Notes: generated by a model not told the origin, from the letters alone. DNA of 64,000 nucleotides from Streptomyces sannanensis (GCF_039536205.1 NZ_BAAAYL010000001.1:7345354-7409353); one strand, 5' to 3'. Numbered from the stretch's first letter, positions 53,539-62,275 are shown. A program made the numbers and translations.

Positions 53539-56004
53539 GTGGTGCGGGTGGACGGCAGCCCGGCGAGGCTGGGGACGTGCAGTGCTTGGTGGCACACGGC
53601 TCAGCGAGGGGCCTTGGGGTGGGCGGGCCGGTGGGGCCTGGTCGGTGATGCGGCCGAGACACGGAGGCTGGCGGGTACAGCGCCGGGACGGATGGCGGGG
53701 TTTGTCGCCCCTTCGGCCTCGGCGGCGGAGGTGGAACTGCTGGCCTGCTGGGGGGCATTTATCACGCTGGTGGACGACGTCTTCGACCGGGACCTGCAGC
53801 ACGCTTCACCTGCCGAGGTCCGCGCCGTGCTGCAACCTTTGGTCGCGGTGGTCGCGGGCGCCGGTACGGGGACGGCGCCCGCAGCTGCCGCCCTCGAGGA
53901 CCTCTGGCAGCGCACGGCCGTCGGGACTGTGCCGGACTGGCGCAGGCGGTTTGCCGCCTCCTACGCGTCGTTCGCCGAAGCGACGTGCGAGGAGGCGCGG
54001 TGGCGCGAGACGGGATACATGCCTTCGGTGCAGGAGTACGTCCGGCTGCGCCGCCGCACGATCACGGTGGCACCGCTGCTGTTGGTGGCGCAGCGGTGCC
54101 TGAGCGCGTGGCCGGACGCGGAGGGCCTGCACGACATCTGTGCCGATGTCGTCGCCTGGACGAACGACTTGTTCGATGCCGGGTCGGAGCAAGCCGGGCA
54201 GGTGGGGCTGGTCGATGTCCTGGCGCGGGAGCGGGGAGTCGACCGCGGTGAGGCAGCGGAGACCGCCCGCGCGATGATCGAGGAGCGGCTCGACGACTTC
54301 GACGGGCTCGCCGGGCAGTTGGCGGCTGGATGGTGCGTTGAGGGTGCCCGCTCGCGGGTCGAGACTGTCCGCACGTTCCTGGACGGCGCTGTCGCGTGGC
54401 AGTACGAGAGCCGCCGCTACCGCGCCACCCTGCCCTCGCAGCGGGTGTCGGAGGGGGTGCGGGCGGACCCGGTGGAGACGGCTGTCGTCCGGCTGGAGCG
54501 CCGGCTGGCGCTGGTGGTGGCACCAGGCGGAGCGGTGCCGGACCGGTGCGCGAGCCGCGTCCTGGAAACGGCGTTGTTCCTGGCCCTGCTCCGCACGCGC
54601 GGCACGCACCGAGACGAGCAGAGACAGCTGGCCTCCTATCTGGAACGGCGACGCGGTGATGCCGACCTGCTCGATGCCCTGCTGATCGATGCCTGCCTGC
54701 GCCCTCACACGCTGCCGGCCGACGCCGCCGACGCAGCAGTTGATTGTGTGGCCGGTGAGTCGGTCCACGGGGTGGGAGGTCGTGGCCGGCTCAAGCGCAG
54801 CATGCTGCACGCGGTGCTGCACGTGCTGGGCGGCCTGCGGCTGAACGCCCAGGACACCCCGGATCCCGCCCCCACCAACGCGCTGTCCACCTTCAGCACG
54901 ATCCACCTCTTGGCCGTCCGCGTCTTCTACGCCCAGGTCACCGGATACCCGCACACCGTCTCCACCGGCGAACGCTTCCAGCTCGCCGACCTCCTGGACG
55001 ACGATCAGGGACGGCTGTTGTGGGAGGCCAGCGCGGCCACCGAACTGCTCGGACTCAATGCCCTGCAGTCCTACCGGCCGGGCCACCCGGTGATCGACCG
55101 GGCCATCACCGGCCTGTTGCACGCCCGCGACAGCGATGGCGGGATGCCGTTCCTCGACAGTCAGGACGTATGGCTGTCAGCCGTGGGCGGTCTGGCCTTC
55201 CTCGGTCGGCCCGCGCTGCGGCGTTACACCGCCCGGATGGGCGAGTTCGTCGCAGCCTGGCAGGCCGCCGACGGTGGCTGGCCCTTCGCCAGTGGTGTCC
55301 GTCAGACCGACGTCGACACCGCCGCCCGCTGCATGGAGTTCCTCCAGGCTCTCGACGCGGACCGCTACCGCCACCATCTCGACCGGGGCGCTGCGTACCT
55401 CGCCGTTACGGCCGGCCCCGACGGCGGGTTCCCCACCTGGCTGGAGGGCGACGACCCCGACCTCGACATGACCGCGGGCGCCGTCATCGCCCTGGCCACC
55501 CGCGGGCCGAGCTGCACCCGGCTCGTCACCGCGGCCACACGCTTCATCGTCGACGCCCAGCGTCCCGACGGCACTTGGACCCCGAGCTGGACCCTCAGCG
55601 AGTCCAGCGTCATCCTGCGCGCCGTCGACGCACTTCAGGCCGCACGCGGCACCCCTGGCATCGACTCTGTGCGGCTCACCGCCGCGATCACCCGCGCGGC
55701 GGCACGTCTCACCGCAACCCAGCAACCCGACGGAGGCTGGGGCCACACACCGGACAACGCCAGCGACGCCCTCTCCACCGCGCAGGCCATCCCCGTCACC
55801 GCCCGCTATGGCCCACCCCACGTCACCCCCGCTGCAACTGCCTATCTGCTGTCCCAGCAAGACGAGACCGGCCGCTTCCCCGCCCCGCCCGACCAGGTGG
55901 GACCCCGCCCTATGCCATTCGACTTCCCCGTCGTCGCCGACCTCCACACACTCGCAGCCCTGACACGCGTCCGATTCGTCCAGCGCCAGCGGCGGGCTGC
56001 GTAA
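53539..56004 (+). CDS. Bifunctional terpene synthase: class I domain + class II (SHC-like) cyclase region
   Basis: An ~821-residue protein with two terpene-cyclase parts. Residues ~1-300 form a class I alpha-domain: aspartate-rich motif LVDDVFD (Asp79, Asp80, Asp83), NSE-like motif NDLFDAGSE (Asn209, Asp213 in place of Ser/Thr, Glu217) and a terminal RRY pair (Arg293-Tyr294). Residues ~330-820 show at least five QW-like repeats (QAADGGWPF, PDGGFPTW, QRPDGTW, QQPDGGWG, QQDETGRFP) of the beta/gamma barrels of class II cyclases. The DxDD acid motif is represented by TDVDTAA (Asp591, Asp593), with Thr at the fourth place; DPDLDMTAG (near 641) is a second candidate. GGGAGGGG precedes GTG 53539. 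Predicted: protonation-initiated cyclisation of a prenyl diphosphate, then ionisation-dependent cyclisation. No prenyl-diphosphate synthase is adjacent. Substrate unknown. Confidence 0.85.
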   Translation: MVRVDGSPARLGTCSAWWHTAQRGALGWAGRWGLVGDAAETRRLAGTAPGRMAGFVAPSASAAEVELLACWGAFITLVDDVFDRDLQHASPAEVRAVLQPLVAVVAGAGTGTAPAAAALEDLWQRTAVGTVPDWRRRFAASYASFAEATCEEARWRETGYMPSVQEYVRLRRRTITVAPLLLVAQRCLSAWPDAEGLHDICADVVAWTNDLFDAGSEQAGQVGLVDVLARERGVDRGEAAETARAMIEERLDDFDGLAGQLAAGWCVEGARSRVETVRTFLDGAVAWQYESRRYRATLPSQRVSEGVRADPVETAVVRLERRLALVVAPGGAVPDRCASRVLETALFLALLRTRGTHRDEQRQLASYLERRRGDADLLDALLIDACLRPHTLPADAADAAVDCVAGESVHGVGGRGRLKRSMLHAVLHVLGGLRLNAQDTPDPAPTNALSTFSTIHLLAVRVFYAQVTGYPHTVSTGERFQLADLLDDDQGRLLWEASAATELLGLNALQSYRPGHPVIDRAITGLLHARDSDGGMPFLDSQDVWLSAVGGLAFLGRPALRRYTARMGEFVAAWQAADGGWPFASGVRQTDVDTAARCMEFLQALDADRYRHHLDRGAAYLAVTAGPDGGFPTWLEGDDPDLDMTAGAVIALATRGPSCTRLVTAATRFIVDAQRPDGTWTPSWTLSESSVILRAVDALQAARGTPGIDSVRLTAAITRAAARLTATQQPDGGWGHTPDNASDALSTAQAIPVTARYGPPHVTPAATAYLLSQQDETGRFPAPPDQVGPRPMPFDFPVVADLHTLAALTRVRFVQRQRRAA

Positions 56005-56221
56005 CCACGTGCGGCAGTCCCCGTACCGGGTGACCAGCCAGGCCTGCCCATCCGGCATCTTCCTGCGCGAGACCGGTGTCCGCCGGTGGCGCGCAGCTGG
56101 GGCGGCACCGATGATGTGATGAGCACTCATGCGTGTGTGATGCCCTGCTCCACCGGTGCTGGGACGAACAGCGGGGCAGATTGACCGGATCACTGAGTGA
56201 GCCGGGTCGCCCCGCTCGCGG

Positions 56222-57932
56222 CTAGAAGATCACTGAAAATCTCGGTTCTGGCCTCGCGCGCACTGGTGTGGGGCCAGACTGCTGTGTGTGCAGGGGGAAT
56301 GGGCTGGGGAGACGGTCGGGCCGGATGCGTGGGAGACCTGTCGGGAGCTGATCCCGGCCGGGAGTGTGTTCGCGTTCCTGGCCGAGCATCGCGAAGTGCT
56401 GTTCCCCGGGTCGATGTTCGCGGACATGTACCCCTCGACGAACGGGCGGCCGTCGATGCCGCCGCAGGTGCTGGCCGCGACGGTGGTGCTGCAGAGCCTG
56501 CACGGGCTCTCGGACTTCGAGACGGTGCAGGAACTGCGCTGTGACCTGCGGTGGAAGGCGGCGTGCGGGCTGGGGTTGTATGACACCGCGTTCGACCCGT
56601 CGCTGCTGACGTACTTCCGCCGCCGACTGCAGCGCTCGGGTGACCCGAACCGGCTGTTCGCCAAGGTCAGGGAGGTCGTCACGGCCACCGGTGTCCTCAA
56701 GGGCCGGCAGCGGCGGGCGCTGGACTCCACCGTGCTGGACGACGCGGTCGCCACCCAGGACACCGTCACCCAGCTCATCGCCGCGATCCGCCGGGTCATC
56801 CGCGAGGTCCCCGATGCCGAGCAGGTTGCTGCGGCGTGGTGCACCGCGCACGACTACGCCGACCCGGGCAAGCCCCGCATCGCCTGGAACGACCAGGCCG
56901 CCCGTGAGGCACTAGTCGACGCCCTGGTCACCGACGCGCTGAACCTGCTCGGCCGCCTGCCCGAGCAGCAGTTGGGCGAGGCCGCGGCGAACGCCGTCGG
57001 GCTGCTGGCCCTGGTCGCGGGCCAGGACGTGGAGCCGGCCGAGGAATCCGACGGCCGCGACGGGCGCTGGCGCATCACCCGCGGGACCGCCCGCGACCGC
57101 ACGGTCTCCACCGTCGACCCCGAGGCGCGGCACATTCACAAGAACCGCACCCGCCACCAGGAGGGCTTCCGCGCCCACGTGGCCTTCGAACCCGAGGCCG
57201 GGCTGTTCACCGAGGTCGCCCTGACCGCCGGCAGCGGGGCCGACAACCACGAGGCCGCCATCGCCCGCGACCTCCTCGCCGACGAGGAAGCACCGCTCAC
57301 CGTCCTGGGCGATGCCGCCTACGGCACCGGCGACCTGCGCGAACACCTCCAGGCCCAGGGCCACGACCCGGTCCTCAAGCCACCGCCGCTGAAACCGGCC
57401 GTCCCCAGCGGCTTCACCGCCGACGAGTTCACCGTCGACACCGAGAAGGGCGAGGTCACCTGCCCCGCCGGACACACCGCCGCGCTCGGCCGACCGCTGG
57501 CGAACGGCTCCCGGCAGGCCCAGTTCAAGAAGCTGTGCGCCGACTGCCCGCTCAAGGACCGCTGCACCCGCTCCAAAACCGGCCGGGTCTTCACCGTCCA
57601 CGCCAAGTACGACCTGCTCAAGGCCGCCCGTGACCAGGCCGCCACCGACCCCGACTGGCAGGCCGAGTACCGCCGCTGGCGACCACCGGTGGAGCGCGCC
57701 ATCGCCTGGCTCGTCGCCAAGGGCAGCCGCCGCGTCCCCTACCGGGGCGTCATCAAGAACGACACCTGGCTCCACCACCGCGCCGCCGCCCTCAACCTTC
57801 GCCGCCTGATTAACCTCGGACTCACCCGCACCACCGGCACCTGGACGCTCACGACAGCGCACGCATAAGGCAAGGGGCCGCCCGGCCCACCACCGGACAG
57901 CCCCACGCACAAGATTTTCAGCAGTCTTCTAG
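56222..57932. mobile_element. Complete IS1182-family insertion sequence
   Basis: The left end begins CTAGAAGATCACTGAAAATC at 56222 and the right end, read on the other strand from 57932, begins CTAGAAGACTGCTGAAAATC. 19 of the first 23 positions agree. CTAG at both outer ends may be a duplicated palindromic target, in which case the element proper is 56226-57928. The single transposase ORF lies inside. Confidence 0.8.
56288..57868 (+). CDS. IS1182-family transposase
   Basis: A 526-residue DDE transposase with the IS1182 N-terminus (MFADMYPSTNGRPSMPPQVL AATVVLQ-like region, LSDFETVQELRCDLRWKAAC), a Cys-rich late domain (CPAGHTAALGRPLANGSRQA; LCADCPLKDRCTRSKTGRV) and the final Arg/Glu helix (WRPPVERAIAWLVAKGSRRV PYRG). 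A catalytic Asp is in RALDSTVLDD and another in LGDAAYGTGDLREHL. GTG 56288 is the likely start. It is uninterrupted, so the element may be active. Confidence 0.92.
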   Translation: MQGEWAGETVGPDAWETCRELIPAGSVFAFLAEHREVLFPGSMFADMYPSTNGRPSMPPQVLAATVVLQSLHGLSDFETVQELRCDLRWKAACGLGLYDTAFDPSLLTYFRRRLQRSGDPNRLFAKVREVVTATGVLKGRQRRALDSTVLDDAVATQDTVTQLIAAIRRVIREVPDAEQVAAAWCTAHDYADPGKPRIAWNDQAAREALVDALVTDALNLLGRLPEQQLGEAAANAVGLLALVAGQDVEPAEESDGRDGRWRITRGTARDRTVSTVDPEARHIHKNRTRHQEGFRAHVAFEPEAGLFTEVALTAGSGADNHEAAIARDLLADEEAPLTVLGDAAYGTGDLREHLQAQGHDPVLKPPPLKPAVPSGFTADEFTVDTEKGEVTCPAGHTAALGRPLANGSRQAQFKKLCADCPLKDRCTRSKTGRVFTVHAKYDLLKAARDQAATDPDWQAEYRRWRPPVERAIAWLVAKGSRRVPYRGVIKNDTWLHHRAAALNLRRLINLGLTRTTGTWTLTTAHA

Positions 57933-58209
57933 GGCCCGCTGACCGTCGAGGACCACGCCGGCAGAGGTTTCGGCGGCTTACAACGCCGCTGCTCCGACGG
58001 AATTCATCCGAGGCATACCACGGCCCCGCAGCTTGCCGCAGTCCTTCTCAGAGGTCGGGTCGGCTGGGGGCGGGTGGTTTACCGAGGCCGCGGCATCCGC
58101 GTCATGCGCCTGCTGCGAAATCCGTCCGTCCCTTCCCCAGGGGCTGTTCCTGGCGGCCCGGTGGCTGCCGGACGAGGCGTCGAGTGGGGTGCGGGCGCCT
58201 GGCCTTTTG

Positions 58210-58785
58210 CTACTCGCCGGTGCAGGCAGCGGGGCGGGTGTCGAGCCGGCGGTGGGGGCCGACGAGGTCCACGTCCCAGTAGCGGTTGTGGTAGCCGATG
58301 CCGATGGCCGCGATGTCGGCGCTCATCAAGTCCTTGTAGAAGGCGTTGTGCGGGTCTGGGTCGGTGGCCATGTCGGCGAAGTATCCGTCGTGGTTGTAGC
58401 CGTAGAACATGTACTCGGCGATGTAGTTCGAGAAGATGCCGGCGTCCGAGAGCCGGGTGCGCAGGTCGCGGCCGTCGCTCCCGACAGAGGTGAGCTTGCC
58501 CATCCGGGACATGTCCTGCGTGTGGCTGCGCGCCACGTTGGACGCCTGGTCGGAGACCAGTAGCCCGGGCAGGTCCTTCGCCTTCCGCGTCTTGTTCACT
58601 TCGCACACGATCCAGTCCACGTTGGGGTAGTACTCCCGTGCGGCTTCCGCAGTGGTCGTGGCTGGCGCGGCGGGCGGAGTGGGCGCCGCGGAGGCGGTCG
58701 GAGCGATGGCCGTGAGCGTGGCCGTCAGGGCGCATACGGCAACGGCGATGCGCCGCGCGCGCCGCCGGGGGTGAGATGTGGTCAT
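58210..58785 (-). CDS. Secreted CAP-superfamily protein
   Basis: A 191-residue exported protein with a Sec signal (RRIAVAVCALTATLTAIAPT, cleavage near ASA) and a CAP/SCP domain recognisable by ARSHTQDMSRMGKLTS, the IAEYMFYGY segment where family members have GENI, and AIGIGYHNRYWDVDLVGP near the end. The first His of the usual metal-binding pair lies in RSHTQDM. CAP proteins of bacteria are envelope or secreted proteins of mostly unknown function. The Met at 58785 was chosen for the signal peptide. It lies downstream of the Cys-rich operon but with a 243-bp gap, so is likely independent. Confidence 0.8.
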   Translation of the reverse strand: MTTSHPRRRARRIAVAVCALTATLTAIAPTASAAPTPPAAPATTTAEAAREYYPNVDWIVCEVNKTRKAKDLPGLLVSDQASNVARSHTQDMSRMGKLTSVGSDGRDLRTRLSDAGIFSNYIAEYMFYGYNHDGYFADMATDPDPHNAFYKDLMSADIAAIGIGYHNRYWDVDLVGPHRRLDTRPAACTGE

Positions 58786-59028
58786 ACCCTGCCAACGCAC
58801 TCCTCAGGAAGAGGTTGCGCCGCGGTCCCGCGTTTGCAGTACGCCGACTTTGCCACCGGGCTGCCGCGACCGATCGAGGAACGCGTCGACCCAGACCCCC
58901 AGATGCGGTTGCAGTACCCGCGGCGACGAACGGCTCACCGCCGCCTGCGAGGACGTGAGCAGGGGGCGGTGAGCCACATGGCGCTGGTCCGGCGAACCAC
59001 TGGAGCCGGAGCCCGGTGATTCAGCTGC

Positions 59029-59928
59029 TCAGCCGACCGTCGGCAGAGCCCTGCGTGGGGGAACGGCGTTCAGCATCTCCTGCGCCACTGGTTCCCCGCT
59101 GTCCGCGTCGACGAAGCTGACGCGGATCACGGGATCACCGGGGGTGTCGCGGCTGGCGGTGGCGTCCAGGGCGAAGACCACGGACACCGGTTGTGCGCTC
59201 TCCCGTGTCCGGTACACACCCGAGTACAGGAGGATGCGCCAGCCGCCCTGCTCCCAGTGGTCCAGCAGACCCGACCGGACCACCGGGGAGGCGGTCTGCC
59301 AGGCGAGGGAGCGCTCCAGCAGTTCCACGCTGGCGGCGACGGGCACGCGGTCTGCCGGCTCGCTGCCGAAGAGCGGATGCCCGCAGACTCGTAGCCTCAG
59401 TCGGCGCAGGGGAAGCAGCCACCACCGGTCGAGATCGACCGAGAGCGCCACCAGTACGAACACGGCGACGGCCAGAAACACGAGCGATCCGCCGGGCTGT
59501 TCGGTGATCGTGGACCACCAGGCGCCGTTCGCCGCCGCTGTCGCGCCGCCTGCGAGGACCACCGTGGCGCGCGCGAACGCGCGCCAAGTGATCGGGGTGT
59601 CCTCGTTCGCCGAACAGCCGCAGGAGGACTCCGGGGCCAGCGCCCGGCCGTAACCGAGATAGCCGAGGAATCCGGCCCCGAGGACGGCGGTGGCCGTGCC
59701 CGGCACCGGGTTCGCGGGTAGGGCCAGCAGCCCTACGGCGACCAGGAGTTCGACTGCGCCGACGGCACGCAGCACCAGTGCCGCCCGCTCGCTGCTGCGC
59801 AGTATGCGGGCCAGCGCCGTCTTGGGTGCCTGGCGCACGGTGTCACGGTTGAAGAGCTTGACCGAGCCGGTCCACCCCAGTAGGCCCGCAAGGACCAGCG
59901 GTACCAGGCCCGTTGTCAGTGAGAGCAT
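59029..59928 (-). CDS. MauE/DoxX-like membrane protein with CxC motif
   Basis: A 299-residue protein: four N-terminal membrane helices of the MauE type (PLVLAGLLGWTGSVKLF; AVELLVAVGLLALPANP; ATAVLGAGFLGYLGYGRAL; then one after the Cys motif), a Cys-Gly-Cys pair (Cys103, Cys105) in the loop ESSCGCSANED, a further helix and a soluble C-terminal ~130 residues. MauE is needed for methylamine dehydrogenase light-chain maturation and is thought to help disulfide formation. Third gene of a tight operon with a Tat protein and a 16-Cys protein, which fits a thiol-redox job. AGGAGGGAGAAGGATGAGG precedes the ATG. Confidence 0.8.
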   Translation of the reverse strand: MLSLTTGLVPLVLAGLLGWTGSVKLFNRDTVRQAPKTALARILRSSERAALVLRAVGAVELLVAVGLLALPANPVPGTATAVLGAGFLGYLGYGRALAPESSCGCSANEDTPITWRAFARATVVLAGGATAAANGAWWSTITEQPGGSLVFLAVAVFVLVALSVDLDRWWLLPLRRLRLRVCGHPLFGSEPADRVPVAASVELLERSLAWQTASPVVRSGLLDHWEQGGWRILLYSGVYRTRESAQPVSVVFALDATASRDTPGDPVIRVSFVDADSGEPVAQEMLNAVPPRRALPTVG

Positions 59929-59964
59929 CTTTGCCTCATCCTTCTCCCTCCTGTGATGCGGACG

Positions 59965-60585
59965 TCAGTGCCCGACGGAGACACGGACGATGTCCACGGA
60001 GTCGTCGGACGGCCGCCAGGCCCCGAGCACCTGGGCTCTCTGTCCGATACGCAGCCGGGACAGGTCCGAGGTGAGCGCGCGGCCCGCGTAGGAGGCGTTC
60101 GTCGTGTCCGGGAGGACGTGGCCGATGAATTCGTGCTGTCCGTGGGAGAGGTGCAGTCGGTTCTTCGCGATGCCGCGGATCTGGGTGTCGATGTTCACGA
60201 TGTTCACCCACACCGCGTCGGCGGCGACGGTACCGTCCGGCATCGGGACGCCACGCGCGTAGAGCCCGTCACCGATCTCGATCTCGGCGGCGGTGGTGGG
60301 CCGGACCTTCCACACGCTGGTGGCGTTGGTCATCTGGACCCGGGAGTGGTCGCCGTAGGATCCCCCGACCTGAAGCACACTGCCGGTGATGCCGGTGATC
60401 CGACCCTCCACGAAGGACGATGTGGGGATCGCCGGGTCGAGCGACGGCTCGGAGGCGAAGGCCGCGTCGGCGTCGATACCGCCGAGGGCGGTCGCGCCGA
60501 CGATGGTTGCGCCGCTGAGGGCGGCCGTGGTGAGAAAGCGTCGGCGGCCCAGCCCGCCGTTGTTGTTGTTCTGACGGTACGTCAC
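59965..60585 (-). CDS. Tat-exported DUF5666-like protein
   Basis: A 206-residue protein with a twin-arginine signal (GLGRRRFLTTAALSGATIVG) and a C-terminal region of small beta-rich repeats (VEGRITGITGSVLQVGGSYG; ARGVPMPDGTVAADAVWVNI) of the DUF5666 type. GAGGAGGC precedes the GTG start at 60585. It starts 13 bp after the stop of the Cys-rich gene. No Cys residues were seen in the mature part, so it is not itself the thiol partner; it might carry the signal-less Cys-rich protein through Tat. Confidence 0.78.
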   Translation of the reverse strand: MTYRQNNNNGGLGRRRFLTTAALSGATIVGATALGGIDADAAFASEPSLDPAIPTSSFVEGRITGITGSVLQVGGSYGDHSRVQMTNATSVWKVRPTTAAEIEIGDGLYARGVPMPDGTVAADAVWVNIVNIDTQIRGIAKNRLHLSHGQHEFIGHVLPDTTNASYAGRALTSDLSRLRIGQRAQVLGAWRPSDDSVDIVRVSVGH

Positions 60586-60598
60586 GTCAAATGCCTCC

Positions 60599-61021
60599 TC
60601 ACTCGTAGATGTAGACCGGCAGCTTGCCGGAGCTGAGGCTGCCGATGGCCGAGAAGGCGGCCGGGGTCAGGTCCAGGACCCGGTTGGTGCGGCAGGCGCC
60701 GTTGCAGCAGGTGGCCTCGCCGCACCAGCTCTTGGTGCGCGGTCCGCAGTCGGTGATCGTGATGCAGACGGTTGCGCCGGAGCACTGGTGCCTGACGTTC
60801 ATCACGGCGCCGCAGCCGCGTCTGGGGATGTTCTCGCCGCACAGGTCGGGCCGGGTGATGTCCCAGCATGCCTGTGACGCGTTGGGCCAGGCGCCGTGAT
60901 TCGCGCTGGACCGGCAGTTGCCGCAGGCGCCGCCACCTGCGCTGCCGCACGGACCCCACGCGGATCCGCAACAGAACCAGCTCGTTTCACCGGCCCACAG
61001 GCTGGTCGATCCGCAAGCCAT
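60599..61021 (-). CDS. Cys-rich double-psi beta-barrel (RlpA/expansin-like) protein
   Basis: A 140-residue protein with 16 Cys and no signal peptide. The C-terminal half carries a double-psi beta-barrel pattern like RlpA or barwin/expansin domains: GAVMNVRHQCSGATVCITIT DCGPRT, then NRVLDLTPAAFSAIGSLSSG. The N-terminal 55 residues are Gly/Cys/Trp-rich (TSWFCCGSAWGPCGSAGGGA CGNC). GAGGGAGGC precedes the ATG at 61021. First gene of the operon. An even Cys number and the MauE-like partner suggest many disulfides formed outside the membrane, with export by piggy-back on the Tat protein. The latter is inference. Confidence 0.75.
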   Translation of the reverse strand: MACGSTSLWAGETSWFCCGSAWGPCGSAGGGACGNCRSSANHGAWPNASQACWDITRPDLCGENIPRRGCGAVMNVRHQCSGATVCITITDCGPRTKSWCGEATCCNGACRTNRVLDLTPAAFSAIGSLSSGKLPVYIYE

Positions 61022-61162
61022 CGTGCCGCCTCCCTCTGGCTGATGTCGTGCTCATGACAAATTGCCTTGAAGGTTGTTGCGCACACAGCACTCCCATGAT
61101 GCGTGCGTCTACGCGCGTTGGCCAGAAGGCCGTTGAAGAACTGTTGATCCGAACGGCCGACA

Positions 61163-61191
61163 GGGCCGGCCCCTCCGTGAGGGGCCGGCCC
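61163..61191. terminator. Strong hairpin upstream of the Cys-rich operon
   Basis: A perfect 13-bp stem (GGGCCGGCCCCTC and its complement) with a CGT loop, 142 bp upstream of the operon's first start. It would block transcription entering from either side. Confidence 0.7.
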
Positions 61192-61379
61192 CGTCTCTGT
61201 GTCTGTACTGCCTGCGGTGCGCCTCGCTCCGGGTCTCGCCCGCACCGTGGCGGCCACCGCCCAGATCACGTTCCGATTACCTCGCGGAGATCGGCCCTTG
61301 TGCTCCAGGTCACGCCAGCGTAGATCCGTGTCACGCCAGCGAACGAAATGTTTGCTGAAATCGAATCAGGTGTTTTCTC

Positions 61380-61800
61380 ATGACCGAGCGACCGGACCCT
61401 GACGACTCCGCGACCAGCACCGACGCCGGAACCCTGGCGGACGAGGCGCTCGGCGCCCGCATCCGCGAGTACCGCGTGATGCGGCGCATGTCACTGCGGG
61501 CACTGGGTGAAGCAGCCCAGGCCAGTCGGGTTCCTCAGCCGGCTGGAGCGCGGACAGGCCAATGCCGGCATCGGTATGCTGCGCCGCATCGGGGCAGCGC
61601 TGGCTCTCAACGTGGCGGACCTGTTCGACCAGAACAGCACGACTGGGCACCGCGTGGTGCGGCGCAGCGAGTTGACCGACGCTCCACATCGCACCCGGCA
61701 GGCGGAAGTTCCTGATCTCGCAGCGGTCATTCGGACATCTCGAGGTGTACGCAGGCGAGTTCAACACGGGATCGGGTGGCCGACGGTGCGACCGCCGGCC
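61380..61800 (+). pseudogene. XRE-cupin regulator pseudogene
   Basis: The ATG at 61380 opens a normal HTH start (LGARIREYRVMRRMSLRALG EAAQAS). A frameshift near 61530 is needed to continue with FLSRLERGQANAGIGMLRRI GAALALNVADLF. A second shift near 61705 leads to the first cupin strands (RKFLISQRSFGHLEVYAGEF NTG), after which the rest of the cupin domain is missing. Three pieces in order, so a decayed gene. Confidence 0.75.
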
Positions 61801-61816
61801 ACCCCATGGTCCCGTG

Positions 61817-62275
61817 TTACTCCGTGGCGATCGGGCCCAGGTACTCCAGGGTCCAGGTCTCCTGGAATTCGGGCTTCGGTTGGGTGAGTTCGATCTGGGC
61901 GCCGCGGTGTCCGGCGCGCAGGCTGAGGCCCTTGTCCGAAAGGATCTTGACTCCGCCGATGACCCGTTCGAAGGTGAACTTTGCCCACTCGGTGCGCGAC
62001 ACGCTGTTGACCCAGAGCTTGTCCTCGGGGACGACGAGGCCTGCGGCGGGGTGGTAGGCGAGGTGGATCACGTACGGTGACGCGGATTCGGGCTCTTGCC
62101 CGGCCTCGAGGTGGTCGATGACCCACTCCTGCTCGATCGGGAGCGGGTTGAAGCGGTCGGTGATGACGGGGGCACCGTGCTTGACGGCGTACTCGGTGGC
62201 GGTCAGCACGCTGGTGGGACCGATGATGTGGGCGTGGATCTTGTACTTGCCGGGCTTGACCGGGATCGGAGTCAT
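61817..62275 (-). CDS. Hypothetical protein, possible beta-trefoil fold (152 aa)
   Basis: A soluble protein beginning MTPIPVKPGKYKIHAHIIGP with a GAGAGGAAG ribosome site. It has three similar-length strand-rich parts (YKIHAHIIGPTSVLTATEYA; WVIDHLEAGQEPESASPYVI; FTFERVIGGVKILSDKGLSL) closed by ETWTLEYLGPI, a pattern seen in beta-trefoil proteins such as I66-type protease inhibitors. That assignment is only a guess from pattern. It has no signal peptide. It converges on the XRE pseudogene. Confidence 0.6.
   Translation of the reverse strand: MTPIPVKPGKYKIHAHIIGPTSVLTATEYAVKHGAPVITDRFNPLPIEQEWVIDHLEAGQEPESASPYVIHLAYHPAAGLVVPEDKLWVNSVSRTEWAKFTFERVIGGVKILSDKGLSLRAGHRGAQIELTQPKPEFQETWTLEYLGPIATE

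Noticed and set aside
52896..56400. Shared 20-bp stretch CTGGCCGAGCATCGCGAAG near 52896 and 56380 as a recombination repeat
   Set aside because: One copy lies within the ISL3 3' flank and the other within the IS1182 transposase gene; a single short match in GC-rich sequence does not show an exchange event.
60599..61021. Methylamine dehydrogenase light chain (MauA), because of the MauE neighbour and many Cys
   Set aside because: The double-psi barrel pattern (DCGP, DLTPAAF) fits better, and the TTQ-forming Trp positions and the heavy-chain gene are absent.
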